Positions 31,765 to 42,261 of a stretch of 64,000 nucleotides of DNA are shown in pieces. Position 1 is the first letter of the stretch. Each line of letters starts with the position of its first letter. The stretch is taken from contig JAAKBF010000354.1 of NCBI GenBank assembly GCA_012656075.1, positions 496,001 through 560,000 of the forward strand, read 5' to 3'. The position numbers were made by a program, and so were the translations under genes. This stretch comes from Phytophthora hibernalis. Taxonomy: Eukaryota; Oomycota; Peronosporomycetes; Peronosporales; Peronosporaceae. The notes under the pieces are model-generated. The model ran no database searches, was not told the DNA's origin, and saw only the letters and a list, made by a program, of their open reading frames with translations.

Positions 31765-34717
31765 ATGTCCTCTGCCCACGATGCCAGCACCAAGGTCTCC
31801 ATCGACAAGTTCAACGGAGACAACTACGCGACGTGGAACCGCTACATGCGTGGCGTGTTCCTGACCAAGTCGGTGTGGCAAGTCGTGAACCGGGAGACGA
31901 CGCCAAGCTTCACGGACTCGCGGGCCAAGGACGACTACGTCAAGTCGAGCAACATCGCGTTCGGACTGATGCTGCTTCACATGGACGCGGACTACCACCA
32001 TGTGGTCGACGACTGCGAAGAAGCGTGGGTTGCGTGGTCGCGCCTGAAGACGCTGTACGGTGGATCGCAGAAGGCTGGTCGCATCTACTTGAAGCGGCAG
32101 CTCTTCAGCATGGAGATGTCGGAAGGCGGGAATGTCTTGCATCACTGCAATGAGGTCCTCAACATCAGCGCCAAGCTCAGCAGCATCGGCGCCAAGATGG
32201 AGGATGAAGACGTGGCGATCTGCTTGTTGCGCAGTCTCCCCAAGAGCTACGAGAACGTCGTACTGAACCTGGAGATGAGCATAGCAGAGCTACGCACGCA
32301 AGACGTTGTGAAGGTGCTCACGAACGAGCACATCAAGCGGCAAGGCGAGAAGACGGCGACGGTGAAAACGGAGGACGCGGCCAAAGCGTTCACGACCGAC
32401 CGAGAGTCTCGCCAGTGCACGTACTGCGGGAAATTGGGGCACACGGTTGACAAGTGCTGGACCAAGCAGAAGGATGAAAACCGAGGGCCAAGACGCGGCG
32501 GCAATGACAATGGCCGTGGACGCAGGGCCAACAACATCCAGTGGAGAAACGACTACGATCGAGTGGCGTTCGCGGTTTCCCTGGAGTGTGGAGTTTCGAC
32601 GGGCAAGAATGTGTCCGGGATGTGGGCGGTCGACAGCGGCGCAACGCACCACATCTGCAATGACAAGTCCAAGTTCGCTCACTTGATCGAGCGAGATGAA
32701 GGTGGAGTTTCGGTGGCCGACGGCAACAAAGCGGCCATCAAGGGTGTGGAAACCATCCTGGAACGAGTGGTTCTGCCCAACGGCGACGAGCGCGAGATCG
32801 AGATCAAGAACGCGCTGTACGTGCCGGACATGATCAAGAATCTGCTCTCGGTGCCGCAGATCAACAAGCACGGCAAGTTCCAAGTGGTGTTCGACGGCAC
32901 CAACATGCACGTTTCGCGCAAGGGTTCGAACCAAGTGGTGGCGACGGCGGACCTCGTAGATGGCCTCTACTGGCTTCGGACGCCTCAGCGATCGGCGAAT
33001 GCGGCGACAAGTGGAAGAACAGTCGACCTGCACGCGCGTATGGGTCATGCTCCGGTGGAGGTGCTTCGCAAGATGGTCGACAACAACATGATCAAGGACG
33101 CGAAGGCACCCTCCAAGTCGAGTGAACCAAGCATGTGTCGCGGTTGCCAGCAAGGGAAGATGGTCCAAAAACCGTTTCCAAGCAACCGTGACAAGCGTCG
33201 CTACGACACGTTTGAGCTGCTCCACTTCGACATCTGCGGACCCATCGAGAAAATCTCGCTTGGCGGCAGCAAGTATCTACTGCTGATCGTGGACGAAGCC
33301 AGCGGATGCATGAAGGGTTTCTGTCTGCGTGCCAAGTCGGAGAGCGAAGATTGCATCAAGAAGTACATCACCAAGGTGCAGACGCAATTCGGCAAGAAGG
33401 TCAAGTTTGTGCGACACGACGGCGCTCGTGAGTTTGCGACCAACTCGCTCAAGGCCTTCTACGAAAATCAAGGCATCGAGCAGCAAACCACGGTCCCGTA
33501 CGCGCACCAGACCAACGGCACGGCAGAGCGCGCCATCCGGACCATCGTCACGATCGGCCGCAGTATGTTTGCACCATGCCAAGCTGGACAAGTGTTTCTG
33601 GGCTGAGGCGGCCATGACGGCCATCTACGTGAAAAATCGGCTGCCGTCCCCCAAGATCGATCACAAGACTCCGTTCGAGATCGCACACAAGTCCAAGCCA
33701 AGTGTCAAGTACATGCGTGTATTTGGATGCCGGACGTACGTTTTGACTCCGAAGGAAAAACGACTCAAGTGGGACCCCAAGGCTCGCGCCGGACTGTTCC
33801 TCGGCTACGAAGAAGTGTCCAAGGCGTATCGACTTTATGACATCGAAGCGGGGCAGGTGGTCATCAGTCGCGATGTCAACTTCGATGAGTCGACCTTTGG
33901 ACTTTCGCCGCGGATTTCCGATGAAGATGTCGATGACCTGGACCTCGACTCGCTCGACATTGAAGACAATGGTCCTCCGCAGACGGACTACAAGCAGGCG
34001 GGAAAGCGCAAGAATCGCTCAAGTGAAGACGATGAACCTGTGAGAAGACCGCGCGCTGTACGTCACCGAGTTGGACTGGAAGAAGCAAGCGCGCCGGACA
34101 ACTCCTCGCCACATGAAGATGAAGAAAAGTCTGGGGACCAAGATGAAGACTCGACGCCTCACGTGTTTTGGCGTGCAAGTGCCAACACTGTTGAAGCTGC
34201 AGTGGATCTCTCGGAGCCAAAGATATTCCAAGAAGCAATGAACGGTCCAGACCAAGTGCACTGGCGCAAGGCGATTCGTGCGGAGCTCAAATCGATGCGA
34301 CTCCGTGGGGTGTTTCGTGCTGCCAAGCTGCCCAACGGACAACGCGCCATTGGAACCAAATGTGTGTTCAAGATCAAACGCAAAGCGGACGGATACATCG
34401 AGAAGTACAAAGCGCGCCTCGTGGCCAAGGGTTTCAAGCAGAAGTACGGCATCGACTACACGGAGACGTTCTCGCCGGTGGTCAAGTACATGACGCTGCG
34501 CATGGTCATCGCCATTGCCAAATACTTTGGATGGCCCCTCGACCAACTCGACGTGGTGACTGCATTCCTGTATGGGATAATGAAGGAACTAGTGTTCTGC
34601 GTGGTCCCTGAAGGTGTTGAGCTGGATGGCGACTTCGACTGCCTGGAATTGGTGAAGGCGATCTACGGTCTCAAGCAAGCTTCGCGCGTGTGGAACGAGA
34701 CCTTCGACGAGTTTGTG
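31765..34717 (+). pseudogene. gag-pol: Copia gag-pol polyprotein, frameshifted and truncated
   Basis: ATG 31765 begins MSSAHDASTKVSIDKFNGDN. Gag of the UBN2 type follows (YATWNRYMRGVFLTKSVW, YLKRQLFSMEMSEG), then the zinc knuckle CTYCGKLGHTVDKC. The protease has MWAVDSGATHHIC. The integrase has an HHCC zinc region (HARMGHAPVEVLRKM to CRGCQQGKM) and DDE residues in LLHFDICGP, VRHDGAREFA and QTNGTAERAIRT. One extra T near 33567 shifts the frame (AKLDKCFWAEAAMTAIYVKN continues in the other frame). RVT_2 runs from WRKAIRAELKSMRLRGVFRA through YKARLVAKGFKQKYGIDYTE to KAIYGLKQASRVWNETFDEF and ends before the YVDD box. Except for the shift the frame is open, so the insertion is fairly young. Confidence 0.92.
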
Positions 34718-35228
34718 TGACCGAGGCCATGTACGAGTGGAACATGTCCACCACCTCTGTCGAGGCCACTTCACCCCAGCCTTCCTGGTTGGCGAAGTTG
34801 GAGAAGAGAGGCAGATAGACTTCTGACACCATCCTCTCCAGGTACTCGACACTGCTGGGAGTGAGCTCGTTCACCATGATGTCGGTGAGGACGTTCTTGG
34901 ACGTGATGGATGTCTTGTGGAACTTGGTGAAGCGCACGGTCTTGCCTCGGGCCAGCGAGCCGACGCGATGACGTTGTCTCCAGAGAAGGTGAGCATGGTC
35001 ACATCTTCGTAGTCCAGGAACTCCTTGACGCAATTCCTGTGCACATCATTGAGCAACCAGTAAACCTATCGAGTCTCAGCAATTGACGTACAAGTTCGGT
35101 TCCGTCGAGTACTTGGCGGTGAATTTCGACCCTACAACTACCGGGAAGGCGGAGACGACCCGCTGCTCGATGTACTTGATCGGGTTCACGTCGTTCTTCG
35201 ACGCGCGCTCGCCATCTTCGCCTCCCAT
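34718..35228 (-). pseudogene. Dynein heavy chain N-terminal tail fragment
   Basis: On the minus strand, the piece from ATG 35228 reads MGGEDGERASKNDVNPIKYI and VVGSKFTAKYSTEPNLYVNC then stops. A shifted frame gives CVKEFLDYEDVTMLTFSGDN, then GKTVRFTKFHKTSITSKNVL and TDIMVNELTPSSVEYLERMV followed by PLFSNFANQEGWGEV, which resembles the N-terminal tail (DHC_N1) of axonemal dynein heavy chains. Intact chains exceed 4000 residues; this is about 170. It joins the copia reverse transcriptase directly, with no intervening sequence. Confidence 0.65.
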
Positions 35229-35384
35229 TAGTGCAGTCAATCACTTTCTTACCTGAAATCGAGCGCCTTTGCGAAAGAACAAAGCGCCAAGCGCCGCCGC
35301 CGCTTCACGCGTTGGATATGTGCTAGGAATTCACCACTTGTCTGCATTCAAATAAGCGATGGCTCCTACAGTAGCAACACAAGC
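35229..35384. other. Short spacer between dynein-like and OTC-like fragments
   Basis: No gene recognised. Confidence 0.4.
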
Positions 35385-35744
35385 TTAGAACTTGCCCAGC
35401 AGCGCCGAGTACACGGCCATGACGGTCCACAGTCGATTCTCGGCCTCGTCAAAGACCTTGGAGCGCGGACCGTAGAACACCTGCAATATAAACATCAACA
35501 CAATCAGTAAAGCACCACATAACGTAGTAAAATCTGCTGCACACCTCATCGTTGATCCCGTCCTGGTGGCGCGGCAGGCAGTACAGGAAGATGTGGTCCT
35601 CGGCCGCCTGCTCCAGCATCTTGTTGGTCACCTGGTAGCCTGCGAAGGCCTTGAGTCGACTCTGCGCCTCCTCCTACTGGCCCTGCCGATCCACGTGTCC
35701 GTGGCCACGACGTTGACGCCCTTGATCCGGCAGTGTACCAGGCA
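35385..35744 (-). pseudogene. Ornithine carbamoyltransferase C-terminal fragment
   Basis: On the minus strand the fragment contains VNVVATDTWIG, then after a frame defect and stop near 35675, EEAQSRLKAFAGYQVTNKML and DHIFLYCLPRHQDGINDE. HCLPR-type sequence (here YCLPRH) is the ornithine-binding motif of OTC. A GT-AG intron occupies 35481-35544, and the last exon gives VFYGPRSKVFDEAENRLWTV and ends LLGKF at TAA 35385-35387. Only about 100 of the usual 320-odd residues are present. The intron shows the fragment derives from genomic DNA rather than a reverse-transcribed mRNA. Confidence 0.82.
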
Positions 35745-35762
35745 TCCCGACGGGCTGCCTGA

Positions 35763-36061
35763 GTGAGGGTTCCACTAGCAGCTCCGGCAGCAGCCCCACT
35801 GGTTCGACTGGATTGGACGAGGGCAGTGACTACACAACGAGCGATGCTGGCAGCGAGGTTGACGGATCTAGCGCCATTGATGAAGGCAGCAATTCTGTCC
35901 CGAAGGGTCCACCTTCGACTGGATCCGGCAGAGTTCCGGGTGTCCAGACTAGCAGTGAGGGACCAGCAGACATCGCTGAAGGCAGCAACTCGCAACCGGG
36001 TAGCAACATTGAGTTCTCCCATGGTTGTGGCAGCGAAGCTAACGGCTTCAAGGCTGGGTGA
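35763..36061 (+). pseudogene. Ser/Gly/Thr-rich low-complexity fragment
   Basis: A plus-strand frame reads GSTSSSGSSPTGSTGLDEGS and repeats EGSNS-like motifs (DEGSNSVPKGP, AEGSNSQPGSN) before TGA at about 36061. This resembles the Ser/Thr-rich linker of oomycete cell-wall or elicitin-like secreted proteins, but no folded domain is present. Probably another captured fragment. Confidence 0.35.
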
Positions 36062-36189
36062 CGTAGTGGTCCCAGACCGTCCACGCGTGCCATTTCCCAA
36101 GGTTCGGGTGTCGATACACAATGAGGCGGGTGGACAGTCCCTTTCGAATATCCGTGTGGGCGCACTTATATTGGTGGTGCTAAACTTAG

Positions 36190-37257
36190 ACCGTTGGGTG
36201 GCGAAACACCGGCCTCGTGAAGAAGTACGGACAGGAATCTTGTGACTCGGACGACGAGGAGGAAGAACGGGAAAAAGACGGCAAGCCCAAGTTTAACAGC
36301 GTGCTGTACTCCCCCATCGACACGTTCCCGCTCGAGTACTGTGAGTACGGCCCCGTGTTCAACGAGTGCAAGCCGAGCGCTGCTCCGCAGGGCTCCCGAT
36401 TATGGCATGGTCTTTTCAATAATTTCTTATGAAACCATAAATATATTTATTTCTGCCAACCATGAAGACCATAACATAATTTATTCTGGGCACGCCACCA
36501 CATAATTTATGGAGCCCAGTCTTCGTCCTAATAAAGTCGTTCAAGCTGTCAGATCCGTTGTAAAATGAGTTTCTAAGCAACGCACTTCGAGGCACTACGT
36601 AGTATGTGCTTAAACTCCCCACACAAACATCTCCAAAGTTAAATTTTCATGTTTTTGTAGGTGCAATGTAACATCAACTAGCGCTTCATTATTTATTGTT
36701 CACTGCAGTAAGATGACATAATTTATGTTTCGATTTCAGATTGCTCATGCCATTATTTATGTCGGAGGAGGCCTCCTCATAAATAAAAATGCCATAATCA
36801 GCAGTGTTCCGATCTCGTGCTCACCAAGTACAACCACACGGTGGTGGAGCTGCTGGAGGTGGAGCAGTAGATCGCGGAGGGTATCCCGCTTGAAGTGTTG
36901 GACAAGACCGTCAAAGAGAAGAAGAACAACAAGATCGAGGGGGCTGCCAAGCGGAAGGAGAACTGCAAGGTGACCATCTCCAAGATTTCGCGCAACCGCC
37001 TCACTGTAGTGTCGGGTCTCGAGGACTTTGAGGAGGTCGACATCAAGAAAGCTAGCAAAAGCCTGGGCAAGAAGATCGCCCGCAGCTCGTCGCTGTTCAA
37101 GACGGACAGGGCCAGCAGCAGATCCAGCTGCAGATCGACTGCGCCACGGAGCTGCTGGACGTGCTGCCGGAGTTGTTCGGTGTGCACGAAGCCCAGGTCG
37201 TCGTCATCGACGAACCCATCAAGACCGCCAAGACTACATGTACCAAGAAGGGATGAG
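36190..37257 (+). pseudogene. DENR/SUI1-type translation factor fragment, split by a MITE
   Basis: The first part (36213-36397) reads VKKYGQESCDSDDEEEEREK, then KPKFNSVLYSPIDTFPLEYC and EYGPVFNECKPS, the DENR N-terminal region. A 402-bp MITE (36398-36799) follows. Downstream, VVELLEVEQ, a stop, then EGIPLEVLDKTVKEKKNNKI leads to the SUI1 domain (CKVTISKISRNRLTVVSGLE then DIKKASKSLGKKIA). After a frameshift near 37100, ELLDVLPELFGVHEAQVVVI and DEPIKTAK complete it. DENR with MCT-1 acts in ribosome recycling and re-initiation. The stop, frameshift and insertion make this copy non-functional. Confidence 0.8.
36398..36799. mobile_element. MITE inserted in the DENR-like pseudogene
   Basis: Inverted ends GATTATGGCAT (36398-36408) and ATGCCATAATC (36789-36799). 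The 402-bp AT-rich interior has repeated CATAATTTAT / ATTTATG motifs and no coding frame. It interrupts DENR-like coding sequence. No clear target duplication was seen, so the family is not assigned. Confidence 0.65.
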
Positions 37258-37405
37258 GCAAAAAGTAGTTGGGTGTAGGACCCACAGCGTCAAGGTTGCT
37301 AACAACTCGCATTAATGCTAGGTCTTACTTCCATTCAGTCATTGTCAGATGCATCGTTACCCAGTCCCAAATCGATATTCCCAGTCTAAGTCGCAGACGC
37401 CCTAG

Positions 37406-37442
37406 AAAAATATCGGTAGCCAGAATTTCTACCGATATTTTA
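37406..37442. repeat. Hairpin at the inner end of the right arm
   Basis: Perfect 13-base arms AAAATATCGGTAG / CTACCGATATTTT around the loop CCAGAATTT. The loop reads in the same direction on the plus strand as in the left-arm hairpin although the arms are inverted. Confidence 0.8.
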
Positions 37443-37754
37443 CTTATATACTTCAAATATTACCCAATTTTAGTCAGATATTTTAGGTAAAGAAGATATT
37501 TATTGGATACTACGGATCCCTGGTTACAATACATGTTCTTCTTTGTCGAGCAACGTGACTCCGCCACTCTCATACTACCAACTAACGTTGCTTGAAATGG
37601 TTAAGTGAACTCATATTTTTACCGTGCAAAGTGCGGAAGTGGGCTAGCTACTTGTACTAGCCAATAGATCATCTGTAAACGTAAAACTTCGAGACCAATG
37701 CGGTAAACCTACTTGTAGTCACCAACGCTTCGACTCGGGTACAGTGACCCTCTC

Positions 37755-38728
37755 TTACACACCGGCGTAGCCGAAGAGAGTCAGGCTGGAAACCATGATG
37801 AACATGCCGGCGAACATGCCCACGGCGACAACATACGTCTTGTCCTTGGCGAACTTGTACGACGTGGGGATCAACTCTTTCACACAAATGCACACCATGA
37901 TACCACACACGATTCCGAACAGAATGCCCTCCGACACCGGATCCATGCCGTCACCAATCGCCAACCAGGCAATAAGTCCGCCAATCGGTTCGGCACCCGC
38001 AGAAATCGCGCACCACATGATCCCACGCCAGCGAGACCCGGTGGCAAAGTAGATCGGAGCAGCCACAGCAATTCCCTCGGGGATGTTGTGCAGACCGATA
38101 CCAACAGCAAGGGAAAATCCCACAGAGGAGTTCTGGATGGCACCGACGTAGGTGGCGATTCCTCCGGCAGGTTGTGGATTCCGATGGCAAGCGCGCTGAG
38201 CACACCCATGCGCTGCAACGCGCGCTTGGCCTGCTCGTCCATCTTGACGTAAGGCGCAGTTGTCTGAGGGGTTTGAGCTTCCAGGCACGGCGTCGACGTC
38301 TTGGCATTCATCTTGTTGCTTTCAAACTGCGCCATCGATTCGCGGACATCTTCTAGGTTCTCGATCTCCGTCATCTCGTGCTCGGGTGAGATCTTGTGCA
38401 CGATCATGTCGATGAGGTAGATAAGCAAGATACCGACTGCAAAGCATGCCGTAGCCGCGAGCCAACCGTGGCCGGTGGCCGTTTCCTCCGTCATGTCATC
38501 GGTTTTAAGACCTTCGGTCAGCAAATGCACCGACTCACCGAAGATCTCCACCAGCGAGATGAACAACATCACACCGGACGATATGCTCAGCGCGACCGCC
38601 AAACTCAGCGGGTTGGCCAGGTATACGAGGCGCTTGCTGAAGACGACCATGCCGCCCAAAATGGTGGCAGCTCCAGCAGCGATATTCAGCGCGAACGCGA
38701 TACCGACATCATGTCCTGTTTGAACCAT
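37755..38728 (-). pseudogene. ZIP-family metal transporter, right-arm copy, frameshifted
   Basis: Nearly identical to 29623-30597, from ATG 38728 to TAA 37755-37757. At the first HNLPEG motif GGAGGG has become GGAGG (about 38160), so the frame leaves the ZIP sequence after HNLPE and runs into unrelated residues; TM4 onward is lost from the N-terminal product. The downstream half (YVGAIQNSSVGFSLAVGIGL onward) is otherwise intact in the other frame. The lesion lies in a G run, so an assembly or sequencing error is possible. Confidence 0.85.
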
Positions 38729-39191
38729 CGCTCCGTGGAAGTGAGACTGGGAATCTGTAGTCGGAGGTGAGTTTGCAAATGACAGCCGTGAATATGAGAC
38801 GGTGTGTACTGAATTGTCGCTCGGACTTTCAGTTGGCCGAAGACGGTGAACCTTAGATACAGTTGAGAGGGACCAAGTGCATGCCGCAAAAATGCTCGTG
38901 GAAAGCAGCAGAAAACACAGCGCACATATGAGCGGGAAATGGCTGGTCACCGAATGCGGTCTCAGAACGAATCACCCTGAATTGGCGTTGAAGATTGCTT
39001 TTCAAATGATTGTTAAAGATCGCAGATTAATTCATGCCTGTTCGTTGTACGCAATAGCCCACATCTGCGTTTTATGTTGTTCGCTATCTGGATAATTACG
39101 CTGACATTTCGGCTGCATGCCGATCACGAGTCCTCCATGAGAATCCCATTGGAGCGAAGCACTACGCCCTGGCCGCATGCGCAGGAATGAG

Positions 39192-39305
39192 CACTGAGCT
39201 GGCGGGTCAATGACCCACCAGCTCAGTGTTCCGTACACGGGGCACTGTGCCGCACAAATTCTAATCTTACACGCGCACACTGCGCGCGTGTAAGATTAGA
39301 ATTTG
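39192..39305. repeat. Paired palindromes upstream of the right ZIP copy
   Basis: 39192-39228 (18-base arms, one mismatch) and 39255-39305 (22-base arms, 7-base loop) are the inverted-arm copies of 29123-29159 and 29047-29097. Confidence 0.85.
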
Positions 39306-39617
39306 GTTGTGGAACCGTATGTCGCTTTCCGCAAACCAACGCTGGATGTCGAGCAGTTTCTGAGGTACGGCACGGCCGTGGACTCCACGGCAATGGCGTG
39401 AACCGTCTGTGTGAGTCATGCAAGTCTCCCAGCAAGTATTAATATATGTACTAGTATTAAAAATACTACATGTAGTCTAGTACATGTATTTTAATAATTA
39501 AATATGTCAACATGAAGCAAATATTAAATAGTTCATTTAAAAACAAATACTTATAGCTGTATTTTAAAAAATACAGCTCGAACGTTTTAATGTCGCATGT
39601 ACCCCTTAAAACATGTA

Positions 39618-40106
39618 CAGTAATGTGCGTCATTATACCAGGATGAAAAATAACTTGGGTTTTGTAAGGAGAGGTTTGTGGGAGCCAGAAGTGGTCAGGT
39701 GTCTCTTATGACATATTTGTTTCTTCTACCAGCATCTAAAAATAGCCGTCGTCGCCGACCCAATACTCAATTCAAATCAGACACGTGTTTTTATCCTATC
39801 CGGAAGGATAAACATGGCCAGATGACATGATATATGGGACAAATTTGAGATCGACATTGTGTCCTCATGGCCGTTGAAGGACACCTAATTGGTGCCACTC
39901 CGGTAAGCGAAGCGAATGCAACAAATTTTTCATCCCTTAATTTATCCTATGGCTGGGCTCACTGGGGATAAGGAACACCTGATATGAACATAATTAAGGA
40001 GGGTATAGGTGCCCACAAACCACACACATATGTTCCTCCGTGCCAGTTGTATAAGTTTTCAAAGGATATTAGTTGATACCCCGTTCTTTATTGACGCACA
40101 TTACTG
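39618..40106. mobile_element. Tc1/mariner-type MITE with TA duplication
   Basis: Inverted ends CAGTAATGTGCGTCA at 39618-39632 and 40092-40106, flanked by TA at 39616-39617 and 40107-40108. The 489-bp interior is non-coding. The left arm has the unoccupied site with a single TA at 20847-20848. Confidence 0.88.
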
Positions 40107-40112
40107 TAATAT

Positions 40113-40321
40113 TGACTCGACCAGGTCGAGTATAATTGACCTAGGAGGTCTAGGTTCTTGTGTAGATCTCGCACCGTTGTGAGATTCTCACGTGGGATGT
40201 ATCAATGGAAAGCTTAGCCTTCTGACAAAGGTACTGTACTGTATTACAGTACATTTACCGGAAACCGTAGTCTCCGGTAAACGACAAACCTGTCGCTTCA
40301 CTCGTCAATGTAGTACATTGA
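40113..40321. repeat. Hairpin cluster upstream of the right secreted-protein gene
   Basis: Inverted copy of 20631-20837 with the same series of short perfect hairpins. Confidence 0.7.
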
Positions 40322-40974
40322 ATGCATCGCACCACCTACCGTAGCGTCACAGGCTGCTCGCAGAGCCTGTCACCTAGGGACCGCTTAGGAGTCGTAAATT
40401 ACGACCAGCGCATGGTGCACAGCAACGGTTGCCGGGACTTCGTGCCGATGGAGATTTCACGAAAAACGTCTCTTTCGAGTTATCCGAGCAGCATTTTTCT
40501 GTATGGGCTACTGCACGCCAAAAGTGAATTTCCCCTCTGGTCGGCTGGTGCTTTGCTCCAATGAGAATGCTTGAGATCGACATAGCTCAGCCATTCCGAC
40601 GTCCAGAGTACTTGTTGCCCGCAAGCACCAAGATTGTGGTACACGATAGGCATTAATCTTGGTGACCCACTTGGACGATTCAAGGATCGTAGCTGTTGTG
40701 GTACAACGTGAAGACCTGCCAAATTGGCTGATCATCTGCATGCAAGCTTCACTTCCGCCGTGACAGACGCAATTTGAGATCAGATTTTTGCTGTGCGTTT
40801 TCATTTCGTGTCCTCCACCACCTTCTAAGAGTCTGAGACTACAGTGCCCGCTGCGTTTCGTCACCGGCTCCACTCGCTGGGGAGTCATGTTCAATTGTAT
40901 GAAGCCGTGCACGTCCACTGACAACGGGTCTCTGCTTCATTCCGTCTCACAACCACTTTTGTTTCTTCGATCTC

Positions 40975-42261
40975 ATGTGGCACTCCTCTCTTCTTCTCGC
41001 GCTATTCGCCTGTGTCTCTGCGGCGCAGACCACGTCGGACACTTCTCTGCGAGGCAGCGTCGTGGTCGGATCGACCACCAGTCCGGTGGTGCCCTCGAAT
41101 ACCAGCACCGTCGCCCCTTTGAACTCCACCGCTGTGGTATCTGCCAATGGCACCACGGGCGATGTCTACAACGTTTGCCCCGTTGTCGTCAATTTCACCG
41201 AAGAGCAAGACGACCTGTCCGATGAAGAGCTCAAGGCCAATGCCGCCGACGCAGCCATGTCTGCGTACCTGCTCAGCCACCCGAACAACACGCTGTGGGA
41301 CTACTTCAAGATCGAGCGGAAGCAGAAGAAGGTGATGAACAGTAAGCTACCGTGGAACGAGCGGCTCAAGAGTGCGCTCAAGGACGTCGTCGACTTCACG
41401 TCGGATACCCTCATTGCTTTCGCTCAGGGCATCGCCGACGCCATTGAGTGGGTCGTCAACACGATCCGCAACCCGCTCGTCGGAGCCAAGCAGGTCTTCA
41501 CCTTTTTCAAGGACTTCGGCGAGAACATCAAGTCGCTGTGGACGCTTATCAAGGAAGACCCGAAGGAGACCGGCGAGAACATGGCCGGCGGTCTGCTGCT
41601 GCACATTACGCACCACCCAGCCGAGTTCACTGCCGAGACCGTGCTGATGGTCGGAACCGGTTTTGCTGTGATCGGTGGCCTCATGGCTGGCGTGGAGGCC
41701 GTCTTCGGTACGATGAGCAATGTCATCTCCAACGTGCTGCTGTCCGTGCTGATGTTCATCCACGCCATCGACGACCCCATCTACATCGTCACTCCTCTCG
41801 TCACGTCTATCGTGAACACGGCTGACACCATTGCTACTGGCAACAGCTCCAGCTCCAGTGACGGTGTCTCTCTTACGCCGGACGCGATCAAGCCTTTGGA
41901 TGCGTGCGTGATTCCGGAAGAGTACCGCCCAGTGTTCTCCTCGCGTGATCTGTGTCTTAGCACCCCTACCGAAGTTCGCCAACTGATCTTTGGAACGACC
42001 AAGCGCACCGCCAAGATGAGCCAGGAGGAGCGGATTGTTGCCTACAACCACTTCCACGACTTCGTGTGCTGCTACCTGCAAGACCAGTCGTTCGAGGTGA
42101 ACGCTCCGAAGATGGACGCGACGGCTTTCGAGGCTGAGCTCGTCTCCACCCCCGTGCAGATGAGCAACTGCTCGCAGCTCCTCTCGAACTACAGTGCTGA
42201 CACCGTGTGGAAGTCTTCTGCAAGCTACGACGGATCCGCAAGCCTGCCGTCGTCGCAGTGA
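40975..42261 (+). CDS. Secreted protein of unknown function, right-arm copy, intact
   Basis: 428 residues from ATG 40975 to TGA 42259-42261. Residues 1-17 (MWHSSLLLALFACVSAA) form a signal peptide. Residues 18-75 are Ser/Thr/Val-rich with several NxS/T sites. The body has an acidic-helical block (NFTEEQDDLSDEELKANAAD), a basic-aromatic block (LWDYFKIERKQKKVMNSKLP), amphipathic helices and two hydrophobic stretches (VLMVGTGFAVIGGLMAGVEA; ISNVLLSVLMFIHAIDDPIY). The C-terminal third has paired Cys (DACVIPEEYRP, RDLCLSTPTEV, HDFVCCYLQDQ, MSNCSQLLSN) that could form disulfides. No RXLR-dEER or LFLAK motif is seen. It could be an extracellular or membrane-inserting protein; the function is unknown. 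The hairpin cluster lies about 650-860 bp upstream. Confidence 0.82.
   Translation: MWHSSLLLALFACVSAAQTTSDTSLRGSVVVGSTTSPVVPSNTSTVAPLNSTAVVSANGTTGDVYNVCPVVVNFTEEQDDLSDEELKANAADAAMSAYLLSHPNNTLWDYFKIERKQKKVMNSKLPWNERLKSALKDVVDFTSDTLIAFAQGIADAIEWVVNTIRNPLVGAKQVFTFFKDFGENIKSLWTLIKEDPKETGENMAGGLLLHITHHPAEFTAETVLMVGTGFAVIGGLMAGVEAVFGTMSNVISNVLLSVLMFIHAIDDPIYIVTPLVTSIVNTADTIATGNSSSSSDGVSLTPDAIKPLDACVIPEEYRPVFSSRDLCLSTPTEVRQLIFGTTKRTAKMSQEERIVAYNHFHDFVCCYLQDQSFEVNAPKMDATAFEAELVSTPVQMSNCSQLLSNYSADTVWKSSASYDGSASLPSSQ

Larger units (their letters stand above)
31746..34717 (+). mobile_element. Ty1/copia retrotransposon, 3'-truncated
   Basis: The internal region runs from the primer-binding site to about 34717, where the reverse transcriptase is cut off and a minus-strand dynein fragment begins. 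No polypurine tract, RNase H or 3' LTR is present, so it cannot transpose on its own. Confidence 0.85.

Noticed and set aside
32290..33225. 311-aa minus-strand frame across the copia element
   Set aside because: Antisense shadow of a gag-pol polyprotein whose domains are all recognisable on the plus strand.
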